Source of the DNA: Catonia carolina
Taxonomy: Eukaryota; Arthropoda; Insecta; Hemiptera; Achilidae
Direction: 5' to 3'
Assembly (NCBI GenBank): GCA_035578175.1
Contig: JAQMRL010000010.1
Span: forward strand, 32,852,784 to 32,916,783
DNA: 64,000 nucleotides
A program made the translations under genes and the position numbers. The notes below the pieces were generated by a model that was given only the letters and a program-made list of their open reading frames with translations, did no database searches and was not told where the DNA came from. Below, piece after piece: positions 32,688-43,694 of this stretch (its first letter is position 1; the number at the start of each line of letters is the position of its first letter).

Positions 32688-33049
32688 TTGTTGTTTAGGT
32701 CATCAGCCGAAAGGCTGTTTTGAACCTTTACAGGCTTTACTTAGTAAAACGGGGAGTGAGGTGGTTTACAATTGCCTTCCTCACTGATTGGAATGCGTAT
32801 CATCATGCCAGGCCCTCTGAAAATGACACCTTCACTTCATTCACCACAGGGTCTGGCTGTATAATGAAATTCATTACTTTCAGAGAAGATAATTCTGATT
32901 AGTGTCTTTCACACCTTCACCTCTTCTGCTTAAATACTTGTCTTATAATTGGGTGACCATGTGATTAGAAACAGAACTATTTTTTGTAGCCCTAGAACTA
33001 GCAGTCGAGTCCAATTACTTTAACACTCCACCTGCCTTTTATAGGCTTG
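32688..33049 (+). mobile_element. Family A SINE-like repeat, near full length
   Basis: It runs from TTGTTGTTTAGGTCATCAGC to the diverged 3' end CCTTTTATAGGC. A near-perfect 10-bp flanking repeat (TAACAATGTA at 32678-32687, TAATAATGTA at 33050-33059) marks the insertion. About 35 bp near the middle, between GCATGCCAGGCCC and the CTGCAAATGACACC block, are missing. The short frame at 32720-32902 is incidental. Confidence 0.8.
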
Positions 33050-33059
33050 TAATAATGTA

Positions 33060-34200
33060 ATAATTGAATTAAAGAATTGTGGATTAATCGAATCCATGTA
33101 ACGTTACGTGCTGAGTTTAAAATTCTAAAAATAACAAATTTGTTAAATGTTGGAATCATATTTTTCCTTGATTTGTAATTAACACTTGTATATTATTGAA
33201 AAACGTTCGGCCTTGTAGTGTAAAAACTCATAAATAACCATTAATTATGAGAATTTCAGATTTAAAAAAGGACATTGCAAACTACTATTACTTCAATTAC
33301 TATTGCTATGTAGCTAAGAAAACTATTACTTTTTAAAGGTTCTTATTATTATTACATCATTGTTATTAATAACCTTTTTATACATTTTTTTTACATTGCA
33401 ACTGCACCGCAAAATATTGATGACAAAATCATTTAGTATTCAATCGTCCTTCAGTTTATATTTCCTTGTCAATTTTATTATTTTATCTTTTTAATTATCT
33501 GTTATAAATATTTAGTTAGCATGCAATTTAGTTTCAAAAAATTTAAAGTAATAATAATAATAATAAGATTAGGATCCGTAATTCCGTTTAATGAAATTCA
33601 AGGTTTCCTTTAAAATGCGGAAAAGAAAAATTTATAATTATTTTGTATAGTTTCGGATTAGAAATCTTTAATTTCTTTGATGGTAAATTAAGTAATTATG
33701 TTGAGGTTTCGTTTTGATTTCTTTCTTAAAATTATTTAGATTAAAATCCACGGAAGATTAAATATCTACTCTATTGTTTCAGTGATCCTAATCTGTATTT
33801 CATTAAATGCTTATCGGAGTCTACAGTTCTGCTGTAACAGTATAAGAGATCTTGTGTTGGTGTGGATTGAATTTAAATAAAGCAGTCGATGGTATAAAAC
33901 TGAAAACTTACTACAAAATATATGTGTTGGATTAATAGCCGATATTAATTACTAATTTTCTGCATGAATCTATTACCTGAATTTATTTCGTGGCAAGCAT
34001 TATTTTTTTATAATAAATTATATTTTACTATATTAAATAAATAAATGAATAAACGATAACACTACCTAATGGGCTTGATAAGAAGGCAAATAAAGAAAGA
34101 GAAAGAAATCGAAATCTAGGATACAAGTTTATAATGAATACATACAAAAAAATGCATATCAATAAATACCAAAATCCGACACTATAACACTGTCATTAAA
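33060..34200. other. No gene; short (AAT)n tract
   Basis: AT-rich spacer with a small (AAT)n microsatellite at about 33550-33567. No frame or shared repeat is recognised. Confidence 0.4.
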
Positions 34201-34207
34201 TCAGAAC

Positions 34208-34525
34208 TCACCGGGTTGGTCTAGAGGTAAAGTCGTCGCCAAAATCAGCTGTGTAACAGCTGATTTTCGGAGACGAAGGTTCCTGGTTCAAATCCTAGTA
34301 AAGGTAGTTACTTTCATACGGATTTGAATGCTAGACAGTGGTTACCGGTGTACTTTAATGGTTGGGGTTCAATTAATCATACTCTCTCAGGAATGGTGGG
34401 CCTGAGTCTGTACAAGACCACACTTCAATTACACGTCATACATATCATCCTCTTCTCATTGAGTCATGGGGTTGCTTATTGTTCAGAATTGAACAGATTG
34501 CAACGTACACATATTAGGAATTAAA
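34208..34525 (+). mobile_element. SINE C copy, full length
   Basis: Best C copy. The head CACCGGGTTGGTCTAGAGGT contains the A box, and GGTTCAAATCC at about 34284 is a perfect B box. Between them AAATCAGCTG and CAGCTGATTT form an inverted pair where the anticodon arm would be. The body carries GACAGTGGTTACCGGTGTAC and GAGTCTGTACAAGACCAC and ends in a run of A. A Pol III-transcribed tRNA-derived SINE is the established interpretation for this box layout. Confidence 0.8.
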
Positions 34526-34544
34526 AAAAAAATTTAAACCAGAG

Positions 34545-34666
34545 GCACTTTAATTTCTAGGCTACGGCCTGGAAATTATTACGTGCCAAAACCCATTATT
34601 ACAATTTCTTAACCCACCGTAGTCACTAATGATCAAGCTGTTGATCGGACTTTAAATAAACAAAAA
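34545..34666 (+). mobile_element. SINE D copy, 5' truncated
   Basis: The D body (GGAAATTATTACGTGCCAAA) and tail (CCGTAGTCACTAATGATCAA, then GGACTTTAAATAAAC) are present, with no tRNA-like head. It sits directly between the A tail of the SINE C copy and the left end of a family B element, so three families abut within 500 bp. Confidence 0.65.
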
Positions 34667-34667
34667 A

Positions 34668-35214
34668 TCTGGTGTGATACACTCATACGACTTTCTCTTG
34701 CCATTGCAAATAATGAACAATATAACCTAATATTAGTAATAAAACATTAGAAATAAACAAAAAACCTAACCTGATTTTAATCATGAGTGAAAAACGCAAA
34801 ATGAAAATCAACCTCAGTTTGACTTTGAAATACGGAAAATCACTCTTTCACGCTAAGCTAGGCTCCGTAGAAAAAATGCTTTAAATAAAAGTTATAGACT
34901 AGTTTTTGAGAAAATCGCAAAATAGTGAAAAATTACACGAATAAACTACTACTTCCGGTTAACCGATTTTGATGAAAATGTTCGTGTCGGGTCCTCTAGT
35001 GGTATCTAACTTAAGTTTCCAGTTCGTACGATGTTCCGTTCTTGAGACATTCTGTTCACACACACACACACACACACGACCAATCGCTAAAAACATGTTT
35101 TTTGGATTCAGGGGGTTTGAAAACGTGTAGATCAGGTGAAAACTCGATTTCGAAAAATCGACATGAAAACAATACTTTTCTTCTTATATATTCATATAGG
35201 CAAGAGAGAGTAAA
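34668..35214 (+). mobile_element. Family B element, internally deleted, both ends present
   Basis: Left end TCTGGTGTGATACACTCATA and ACTTTCTCTTGCC; right end CTTATATATTCATATAGGCA followed by AGAGAGAGTAAAAA. About 400 bp of the middle are deleted at around 34890. A CA tract lies at about 35057-35079. The right end is followed at once by interior sequence of a second B copy. Confidence 0.75.
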
Positions 35215-35216
35215 AA

Positions 35217-35540
35217 ACATAACCTAATTTTAATCATGAGTGAATGATGCAAAATGAAAACCATTTTCAGTTTGGCTTAATAATACGGAAAATCTTTGAC
35301 GCTTAACTAGGCTCTGTAGAGAAAAATGCTTACAAATAAAAGTTGTAGGTCTTTTAATTTTCTATAAATTTGATTATATACTCTTTTGTAGTAAAATGCA
35401 TACTAAGGCCGAATTCTTAAAAAATCCATTTTTTACAGATTTTCGTGAAAAAAACAGAAAATCACTAATCACTATACTAAGCGTTATACAAAGAAATGTT
35501 TGGAATATAAGTTGGTTTTTAATTGTTTTATAAATTTTTA
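35217..35540 (+). mobile_element. Family B interior fragment, head-to-tail with the previous copy
   Basis: It begins at CATAACCTAATTTTAATCAT, the family position about 120 bp from the left end, and follows the family order (GTTTGGCTTAATAATACGGA, GCATACTAAGGCCGA, CTAAGCGTTATACAAAG) until about 35540. It is in the same orientation as the upstream copy and lacks both termini. Confidence 0.75.
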
Positions 35541-35544
35541 GACA

Positions 35545-35980
35545 ATTTAAATTGTCTTTAAAACACACCCGACGTATGTGTTTTAAATGTTTGACGTTTG
35601 ATTGAGTTCCTTAAAGAACCTCAGCTTCTAAATAAAAATTAATTTTTAATTTAAACAATATACCCTCATGGCAGTTGGGAGTTGTTAGGTTTACATTTTA
35701 ACTGATTAAACGTAAGCAGATATAATTTTAATGATAATGAATTTGAAACACGAGAACTAATGATTATGGAAGGTGATGTCCGGTAAAAAACATACGAGTA
35801 GTATAGAAAATGATACCAAGTACTCCCGAAAATTTCAAAAATGTTGGAATATCGAACTTAATTTACGAAGACTAAAACTATCCGCAAATTTTCTTAGTAC
35901 TACGTTGTTTTGTTGAAATATTTTTACAACACAATGATGTGTTTGATCGAGATCCTATATTTATGTTCGAACCAGTAGGC
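35545..35980. other. No recognisable feature
   Basis: AT-rich spacer. No frame or shared repeat. Confidence 0.4.
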
Positions 35981-35983
35981 TAA

Positions 35984-36152
35984 CCTTTTTTTTATTGAGT
36001 GATGATGCCTACATAAGCCTTGGGCTTGTGCGTAGGTAATGATATGTGGTGATTTACAGATGAAAAAAATGCCAGACCTGACCGGGAATCGAACCCGGGA
36101 CCCCGGCATAGTAGCCAGTTGCGCTGTCCACTACACCACGGGCCGCCCAATA
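35984..36152 (-). mobile_element. SINE E-like copy with well-preserved tRNA-like head
   Basis: Minus strand: GGCGGCCCGTGGTGTAGTGG (A box), then CCCGGGTTCGATTCCCGG, a perfect T-arm and B box, followed by TCAGGTCTGGCATTTTTTTC and a tail ending in a run of A at 35984. There is no acceptor-stem pairing, so it is a SINE and not a tRNA gene. The post-B-box TCTGGCATTTTTT links it to the 3.05 and 16.1 kb copies, but its tail (AAGCCCAAGGCTTATG) is different. Confidence 0.7.
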
Positions 36153-36154
36153 GT

Positions 36155-37030
36155 TGTGCACGGTCCCGACTTTGCCAATAATTTGGTATGAACAATTTTT
36201 TATTATTTATTAATCTGATAAAAACGCTAAAATCAAATAAATAAGTTTGGATTATTTTGTTTATATCTCGAAAATTATCAAACGGTTGTACTTGCATTAA
36301 AATTTTAGTTTATTACATAATCTAGTTGTTTCTGTTTAATTTATGTTTATTATATAAATTGGCGTGTTACTGCATCAGACAGCTAAGTTAGGACCGTGTG
36401 TTACGACCTTGGTTCGATTTCACTGGTAGTGATTAGTTCAATTCTAAATGATACCTATTAATATAAATTTTACGGTAGGCTGATTGAACGAAGTACCTAC
36501 TTCAATTTATATTAAACTTGTTTCGTGCTTAAATGTAATTTGCTATTAAATTGTTAGTTATTGAATGTTTAAATCGTTCAGTTTATTTTAATTAAATATT
36601 TAATCACTTTATAATTAATTTTATTTTAATTATATTATTTACTTTCTCTCTCTCGCTGTGTTACTGTAGCTACAAATACTCTTACGAAGTATGGATTAAT
36701 ATAAAGTTCCACAAAATTACATTTTTCTGAAAGTAAATGTTTTCAGCTCCTATCCTTCAAAAAATAATATATTTTTAAAAAAATTGCTTCGATTACTAAC
36801 CGAAAAACACGCATAATTAATCTAACGTATACTTTACTTTTTTACGTGAAAATAGTTTAAAATGAAACTGAAAGTGATTACTTCTATGCAGTATATGTTG
36901 TTTATACACTTTTCCGACGTGATACGTTTTAAAAATCGCCTTTTGTAACGGTAAATACCTTATTACGAAGATTTATTCCAAAAAAATAAAAGAGGTTTGT
37001 TTTCTCTTTAATTTTTATATGTAATTGTTC
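36155..37030. other. No gene; a weak tRNA-like block
   Basis: At about 36380-36440 ACAGCTAAGTTAGG and CTTGGTTCGATTTC are spaced like degenerate A and B boxes, and may be an old SINE head. The rest is AT-rich with no frame of interest. Confidence 0.35.
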
Positions 37031-37034
37031 TTAC

Positions 37035-37155
37035 TTAATTATAATTCGGGTGATGAAGGGTGGTAGATGAAATGTGTTCTGAGTAAATAACAGAACTGAC
37101 TTAGAATCGAACCCGGGACCCCAGGCGCAGAGTGTTTGATAAAATGGTTAACTGC
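37035..37155 (-). mobile_element. SINE fragment with B box (E-like)
   Basis: Minus strand: GGGGTCCCGGGTTCGATTCT followed by AAGTCAGTTCTG resembles the B-box region of the 36.1-kb copy (GGGGTCCCGGGTTCGATTCC). The A-box part upstream is decayed and the tail is A-poor. Confidence 0.5.
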
Positions 37156-37210
37156 TATAATTTTATTATTTTTATACTTTCCGAAATAATGATTGAACTC
37201 AGTACGTGTA

Positions 37211-37256
37211 TTCTGCTGTAAGTAGGTGATTTTATTCACCTACTTATAATGCAGAA
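37211..37256. other. Imperfect 17-19 bp hairpin
   Basis: TTCTGC-TG-TAAGTAGGTGA pairs with TCACCTACTTA-TAAT-GCAGAA around a TTTTAT loop. It has an 11-bp perfect inner stem, a small internal loop and a 6-bp outer stem. The geometry is short for a miRNA precursor. Confidence 0.6.
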
Positions 37257-37363
37257 CCAACTTTTACGCAACCCCTTCAAGGCTAGCAATTTTGGGCTCA
37301 ACGCGTGCGCGAATATAATATTAATTAATAATATTCTTAGGTTGTTTGCGTTATGAATTAATC

Positions 37364-37696
37364 TCACCGGGTTGGTCTAGTGGTAAAGTCGTCACCGCGA
37401 TTTAGAGCTGTTTAACAGCTGATTTTCGTAGTCGAGGATTTATTGGTTCAAATCCCAGGAAAGGTAAGGCTATTATAGGGATTCGAATACTTGACAGTGG
37501 TTATGGATGTACTTTGATGGTCCAATTAACAATAATTCAATTAACAATACTAACTCACGAAATGGTCGACCTGAGTGTGCAAGAAAGACCACCTCAGTCA
37601 CACATACCGTCCTTATCTAATTAGCTCATGGGGTTGCTTGTTGTACTTGAATTGAACTAATGTCCATGTACACAAGCTGAGGATTTAAAAAAAAAT
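37364..37696 (+). mobile_element. SINE C copy, full length
   Basis: Head CACCGGGTTGGTCTAGTGGT (A box), B box GGTTCAAATCC at about 37444, body GACAGTGG and CTGAGTGTGCAAGAAAGACC, then an A-rich tail. Compared with the 34.2-kb copy it carries a small duplication around CAATTAACAATA (37525-37550). Confidence 0.8.
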
Positions 37697-37699
37697 GAT

Positions 37700-38755
37700 T
37701 TGAAGTTGTATGTAGGTATGTTTTACATTGCCTATCCTTTTCTCTGCAGGATGAACAGGCTATATATAGTACTAATGTAAAAATGCTCGGTATGGGTTCA
37801 TATTTTGTTAGGTTCTTTTTAGGATTGTGTTTAGTATGTTTAATACAACTTTGTATATGAAATTTTTTACTTTTGTTTATAAAGTAATATTCCTATTTTA
37901 ATAAAACTTTTATTTTCCTTTTCTATACAATCTCAGCTACTCACTCTGCGAATATTAAGTCGATCTGAAAAACTAGTTTTGTCTTAGTACAATAAATGAA
38001 GTTTATTTCCCAAAACTGAAAAAAACTGATTGTTACTTATTTGATTTCATTTAAACTTTTAATTTTTTATTACATTTTTATGATAAACCCCTTTACGTAT
38101 TTACATTTCTTGACATTGAGTAACAGTGGAGTAGTTTTTTTATAAACGTCGTTGGTTCTTTTAATCAGGTTTCTTTAATTAATATGTGGGAGGTACTGTA
38201 ATCCTTGTACGGTGAGCTGGTGTTTTAAATACGATTCCGGATGCTTTTTTCTGACACTTTGTTTTCTTTATTCTCCAAGTAATAGTTTACTATTAAAATA
38301 AAAAATCATTTTGTTATTAGGATATCTTCGTCTCAGTCGATTAGTGTCATTTGAATTATCTAACAGCGGGATGACGAAATTATTTGTTCGTGATTCGAGT
38401 CTTCTTTGCTATATTTTACTAATGTGTTCTTGTTAATTGTTAAAAATCTTTTTTGTTGAATCGTAGATATATTTAAATTTCTGTGTAGTAGTTTTATTGT
38501 TTAAGTTGAGTGTAGAACTTTTACGTGTATACAATAAATTTATTTAAATATTGTATTTAGCTGTTTCTTTTTATTGTGTATTTGTGTTTTCCAATTGTAG
38601 CGTATGTCAAGATAACTAAATATTTAACGGAGTCTGCTTCTGGTATCTGCATTTTGTTTGAAAACTGGTATGCTTATTAATACTGTATAGTGTTTTATAT
38701 CACGTGATACTTTTTGTTATTGAAAAATTGTTAAAATAGTCATCTATCATTTTCT
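37700..38755. other. No recognisable feature
   Basis: AT-rich interval of about 1.05 kb with no motif-bearing frame or repeat shared elsewhere. Confidence 0.4.
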
Positions 38756-38764
38756 TTGTCCGTA

Positions 38765-39065
38765 CGTCCGTCACGACCAGATGTCAGAAACTACGAGAGA
38801 TAGCAACAAACTGTATTCGGATTCGTAATTTACACAAAAAGTTAGTAGGTCTAAATTGGGTTTTACGTTCCTGTTTCGACCGGAAGTGACCCAAAACCGG
38901 TAGTCAATAATCAAAAGTCAAAAATTACAATAGCTATTAACAGTTTTTGGATTTGTTATCTACAGAATACTTTTGTGGGCCTTAATTGGGTTTGAAGTTC
39001 CGGTTTCGATCACAAGGGGCCCAAAACCGAAATTCAAGAAATCAAAGTCAAGAAGTTGAAAACAA
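38765..39065 (-). repeat. Inverted relatives of the 29.6-kb CCGG-stem repeat (two units)
   Basis: Two units on the minus strand. Unit 1 (38765-38920) holds AACTACGAGAGATAGCAACA and TTTCGACCGGAAGTGACCCA; unit 2 (about 38930-39065) holds GTTCCGGTTTCGATCACAAG and CCCAAAACCGAAATTCAAG. They match the 29.6-kb pair in reverse complement with decayed stems. Confidence 0.65.
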
Positions 39066-39671
39066 AAATAGTCTCATTCGATTCTTCTTAAACCTTTATA
39101 AGTCAATACTACGGGGGGAAATATACATGTTGTAAAATGTTAAATTTTATTTTATAGGGTCTTGAATAATGTATTTCTAGTGCCAGAACAGTAAGATATT
39201 TCTCTTTTCAATATTAAGCCCTGGTAAGTATACTTACCAAGGTACGATTATTGAAATGGGAATCACACAATGTTTAGTGGTAAGAATGCTTATTAAAACA
39301 ACTTGTAGTCCTATATAACAGAAAAATGTGTAGAATAAGTTATCTTAACTTTATATTAGCATGAATTCTTGCTTTCCCGTAAAAAACTAGAATTTTTTTA
39401 AGCACTGTACAAAAGTAGACTAACAACAAAACAAAACGGTTGCGTACGCTGGTATGAATCCTTACCACATTCGTGTAACTCAAGAAGCAAACGGTCGCTG
39501 CGCACTTATTTCAAAATTTGTATAGCCTACTTACCAGAGAACACCTATAAAACCGTAACATGCCTATAGGGTTCAAGTGCATAGCTTATTCTTAAAAAAA
39601 ATCGATCTTATTGCCAATGGTACGTATACTTACCAAAGACCTATAAAGGGTTAAAAGAGTAAATATAGAAA

Positions 39672-39740
39672 TCATTGGGTTCGAAGTTCCAGTTTCGACC
39701 GGAATTCAAGACATCAAAATCGGAAATAGGAAAAAGAATA
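39672..39740 (-). repeat. Fragment of the CCGG-stem repeat
   Basis: CATTGGGTTCGAAGTTCCAG followed by TTTCGACCGGAATTCAAGAC matches part of a unit at 38.9-39.1 kb. The GTGACCCAAAACC segment is deleted. Confidence 0.55.
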
Positions 39741-40177
39741 GTGTTTCTAATTTTTATATGTACAAGACTTTTTTTACAAATTTTAACATAATCTGATTTT
39801 ATAAATAGTAAAGAGTTTCTTTTAAAGGAATAAACGTTTTACTATTTAAATGTTATTTTTATTTGGTTTGTTTTTCTATTTAGTATCTTCTTTTCGTTTT
39901 ATCGTCTGACTGGATTAATTTTAGAATTGACTCTAGCTAAAACTGTAATGCGGTTATTAGAAATGTACTGCAGACGTCACACGATGCGGAAGTATCGGAT
40001 TGTGTTTCCTTTCGATTGTTTGTTGTTAGATCGATGAGAATCAAGAATCTTTTAACACTAATTTTATGTTGTCACAAAAACGGCAAGAAAGTGAAATGTT
40101 TGTTAATTTTTTTTACAGTCGGATTGAATTTTGGGGATGGTAAATATATATGTAAGGGTATTTTTATTGTGGAGGGG

Positions 40178-40345
40178 TGACTAGTGTACATGGAAAGGGA
40201 AAGCTTTTGGTAGGGAGGGAAATTCAAGGGAGCCGTTCAGTCGGGAGTCTGTCCCGAACCATGGGGCGGGTATGTTCTCTGAGCTTTGCCGGGAAACACT
40301 TCGGCGCGCCATCGCTTGCGGTTACGCCTTCAAAGAAGGTACTAA
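40178..40345. other. GC-rich patch
   Basis: About 170 bp rich in G and C, with GGCGCGCC and several CpG dinucleotides, in otherwise AT-rich DNA. One forward frame (40177-40398) crosses it, but the peptide has no motif and the downstream part is AT-rich. It could be an exon, a promoter-proximal island or a young foreign insertion; the sequence does not decide. Confidence 0.3.
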
Positions 40346-40399
40346 ATGATTGTTATGATGGAAAATATATGTATCATTTAATAGTGTTGTGTATTTAAT

Positions 40400-41575
40400 G
40401 GTTTTTATTATTTTTTCTACAATTAAATAAGAAGTTACTTTAAATCAGTTTATATTAAATTTTATGTTCATTGTTACAATTCATAAAGTATTATTTTTAT
40501 TGTTGTGTAGTGCTATATGATTCATTTCAAAATTGTGGATACAATGAATCTTTTAGTTATTGTTTAATTAACACGATCATTACAAGTTTTACAGTTTTTT
40601 CTTATTCGGTATTTCAACTTATTCGAATACTTTTAGGTTAACTTACGATTCAGTGTGATTAATTTAATGGTTTAGAAGTGAATTTTAGTTTTATAGTCCA
40701 AATAAGCTTGATAATTAATTTTTAAATTTTGAATTTGTCTATTTTTTACTCAGCTGTGTATTTTAGTAATTTTTATTTTATGTTTTATTAGAATAACCGT
40801 TATTGAATCTATGTGTACATCTATTTATTATAGGCCTAATATTACAAATAATTGATTTATTGTAAATATTGCAGTATAGATTCACCTCGTGACAATTGTC
40901 AGATGTGTTTGTGTTATTCAGCGTTTCTGACAATGTGTGCTCTAGTTCATTAAATAATATATTTCATATGAAAGGTCAAAGGTCAAACCTTCCTTTTACA
41001 TTTTTTATGAATGTTGCCAAAAAGTTTTTCTGTTCCACAATATTCGACGTTGTATATTTTTGTATAATTCACTAGAGGTTAGTTTTGGATCTGATCTGAA
41101 TTTCTATTTTTATTTGGTATAAATGTTGGATTACTTAGACGAAGGAACGTATTGTTATTGTTTTACAATATTTATGGGGGCTTATTTTCGTATAAATTCT
41201 GTTCACAAAGTCCTGTTTTTGTCGGTATTATTCATTGAAAAAGTTTGCATCTACTGACCATGTGGATTATAGATTTTTCTTTGTAATGTTGGCATTACTC
41301 ATTACTACTGGTAATTTTACTGCTTTGGTTATATTGTAGTCTTTTAAAAACGTACTAGCAATTGCGTCTGCGCTCCGCGCTAATTTATTGCTAGCATCAG
41401 AGGGTTGCAAATATCAAAGGGGTTGGTTTAATACTTTAAATTTTTATTAGGAACTCAAATTTTTTAAATATGGCAATAAAAAGGTTAATCGTTGATAAAT
41501 AACTGTCATATGTGTACAAATGAACGGTTGTAACCTAAAAAGTACCCTTTAAAAGACAAAACCAAACATAAAAAA
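40400..41575. other. No recognisable feature
   Basis: AT-rich spacer. A small GC-richer block with TCTGCGCTCCGCGC at about 41370 is the only local contrast. Confidence 0.4.
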
Positions 41576-41579
41576 TCAA

Positions 41580-41820
41580 ATGTCTTTAATAATTCCGAAA
41601 AACTATAAAAAGAAATTAAAATCATACAACTCGTGTGAAAACGAAAATGTGAATTATTCTGCTGAATTAATTTTTAACGTTGATTCTGAAAGTGAGTTTG
41701 CCGTACCGTCACAGTGTGCTCGCGAATTGAAACAGCGATTTGGAAAGTTTTGGTTGTGTCTTATTTACGGTAAGGTCTTAGCACACGGTCTTGGCAAGGA
41801 CATTTTATTTTTCTATACCT
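41580..41820 (+). CDS. Candidate gene fragment with faint dynein-light-chain resemblance
   Basis: An open frame begins at an ATG at 41580. Its first 40 residues are Lys/Asn/Ser-rich with no motif. The second part reads CARELKQRFGKFWLCLIYGK followed by VLAHGLGKDILFFY. The spacing of Lys-rich helix, FG..W.C.I and ..H...LFFY loosely resembles the C-terminal half of dynein light chain type 1 proteins (W.C.VG..F...H...H.IYFY), but the family's G[KR].FGS.VTHE core is not matched. The frame then enters a T-run at the family A insertion. A donor-like GGTAAGG at about 41769 is an alternative exon end. It may be a broken gene, an exon or chance. Confidence 0.25.
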
Positions 41821-41825
41821 GTTTT

Positions 41826-42217
41826 TTTTTTGTCATCAGCCGCGAAAGGCTGTATTGAACCTCTAGAAGCTTTACTAAGTAAAACGAGGAGTTAGGTGGT
41901 TCACCATTACCTTCCTTACTGAATGGAAAAGTATGCTTATCAGCATACCAGTCCTCCGAAAAGCATCTACTTTCCATCCTGCAAATGACACCTTCACTTC
42001 ATTCACTACAGGGTCTGGCTGTATAGTGAAATTCATTACTCTTAGCGGAGATAACTCTTGACGAGTATCTTTTACATCTCTATCTCTTCTGGTTTTAAAT
42101 GTTTCAGTTGTATAATTGGCTGACCATGTGACAAGAAACAGAACTATTTTTTGTAGCCCTGGAACTAGCAGATTTAAGTGGAAATAATTTAATATTCCAC
42201 GTACCTTTTATGGGCAG
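41826..42217 (+). mobile_element. Family A SINE-like repeat, near full length
   Basis: It starts in a T-run followed by GTCATCAGCCGCGAAAGGCT, so the hairpin has an extra CG in the loop, and ends TTTTATGGGCAG. No flanking duplication is evident. It is followed 45 bp later by a second family A copy in the same orientation. Confidence 0.75.
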
Positions 42218-42263
42218 TTTGAAAATAATAAAAATAAATAAATATAATAAAGCCGTTTTTTTT

Positions 42264-42470
42264 ATTGTTCAGGTCAACAGCCGAAAGCTGGTTTGAATCT
42301 CTAGAGGTTTTACTAAGTAAAAACGAGGAGTAAGGTGGTTTATTATGCCTTCCTCACTCAGTTGAAAGAGTATGCTTATCAGCATGCCAGACCCTCCGAA
42401 AAGCATTTACTTTCTACCCTGAAAATGACACCTTCCCTTCTTTCACCACAGGGTCTGGCTGTATAGTGAA
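42264..42470 (+). mobile_element. Family A repeat, 3' truncated
   Basis: It starts TTGTTCAGGTCAACAGCCGA and runs to GGGTCTGGCTGTATAGTGAA, then loses similarity. Together with the preceding copy it forms a head-to-tail pair. Confidence 0.75.
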
Positions 42471-42474
42471 TATG

Positions 42475-43400
42475 TGGTGTATACGTAAGTCGGTTTATTC
42501 CTTGAAATCGTAAAAGATACGCGTTCCAATATAATAATTTATAATTCTTTATCAAAGTACTGAGTCTTAGATGTGCAGTCTCATTCATTAGTTAAAAAAT
42601 ATTTTTTTATTGGTATAAAGTATTTTGTTCGTTGTTTTAACTTAACGAAAACAATTTTTTCATATTTGCATGTTATTCAATATTTTTTGTGTTTATTCTG
42701 CTTTAAACAAATATGGGTCAAGGCTTTTGTGGTTTCACCTGGCCACACCATGTACACCTTTTTGTTTGTTTTATGTTCTACCCATGCTTTCCTTAGTTTG
42801 CTTACTTTTTTGGTAGTTTTATTAATTTTTTTTATCTTTAGTTAATTTACGGGGTTATTTGGTTAATTTGTTTTTCTTTAATTTGATATTTATATGAAAC
42901 TAGGATCCCTCCCCGCTCGGTGCACTTCATGGAAAAGTTCAAAACTATTAACTTCTAACTCTACCTTACACGTTGTTAACTAAATTACGATTGTACTTAG
43001 TAACACCTGTTAGTACAATTAGTACTGGAAACAGAAATTTTGTTGACGCTAATGAAAGGGGAAGAATGTTTCTTGGAAAACTGAATATGTGTTAAGGAAG
43101 TAAATTCTTTTTAATTGTACGATATCTTTGATTTCTAGAAGGTTATAATATTTTCGATGCAGAAATCGGATGTGAGATTACCGATAGATAATAGAACTAA
43201 CCTCACACCAAAAGGATAAAATAAAAGATTATTTCATTCTACCAATCACAATTTAGTTTTCAAAATTACGTGATACTATTTATTTAGCCTTGCAGTCTAT
43301 TCTTGAAGCCTCTAAGCTTTCCAATAGTGAAATAATTTTAGAAATTTTGGGTTGCTTTTGAGATCATTTAGTACAAATAAATGTATTTCTTTGTTAGTAT
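42475..43400. other. No recognisable feature
   Basis: AT-rich spacer. The 90-codon frame at 42573-42845 is a Phe/Leu-rich chance frame without a motif. Confidence 0.35.
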
Positions 43401-43449
43401 AAAAATATCAACTTACCTCATACCACTGGGATAAAATAAAATAACGCGA

Positions 43450-43500
43450 ATTTTTTGGTCGTTTTCTTTACGGTAAGGACTTAAGTTTTCTATACCTAAA
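43450..43500 (+). other. Short sequence resembling 41.74-41.82 kb
   Basis: TTTTTTGGTCGTTTTCTTTA followed by CGGTAAGGACTTAAG and TTTTCTATACC resembles the end of the candidate frame at 41740-41820 (TTTTGGTTGTGTCTTATTTA, CGGTAAGG, TTTTTCTATACC) with about 25 bp missing. It is on the same strand. It may be a decayed duplicate or chance. Confidence 0.3.
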
Positions 43501-43694
43501 AGAACTATAAAAATCTCCGTATTTCCGAATAGGTCAGTGAAGAGATAACTATTTACAGATTTCTGAAAACTGTTTAATTTCATCCGAAACAAAGAAAACT
43601 TCATTGTAACTGCACGTTATGTGATGCACTCCCCTTGTCATGCATTTTGATATTTCATGTGCATTGTGTGTTAATATTTACGCTTGGTTCTGAA

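Noticed and set aside
36076..36150. A possible tRNA gene on the minus strand
   Set aside because: The T-arm and A/B boxes are good, but the 5' and 3' ends do not form an acceptor stem and a SINE tail follows. The copies at 32.2 and 61.1 kb fail the same test.
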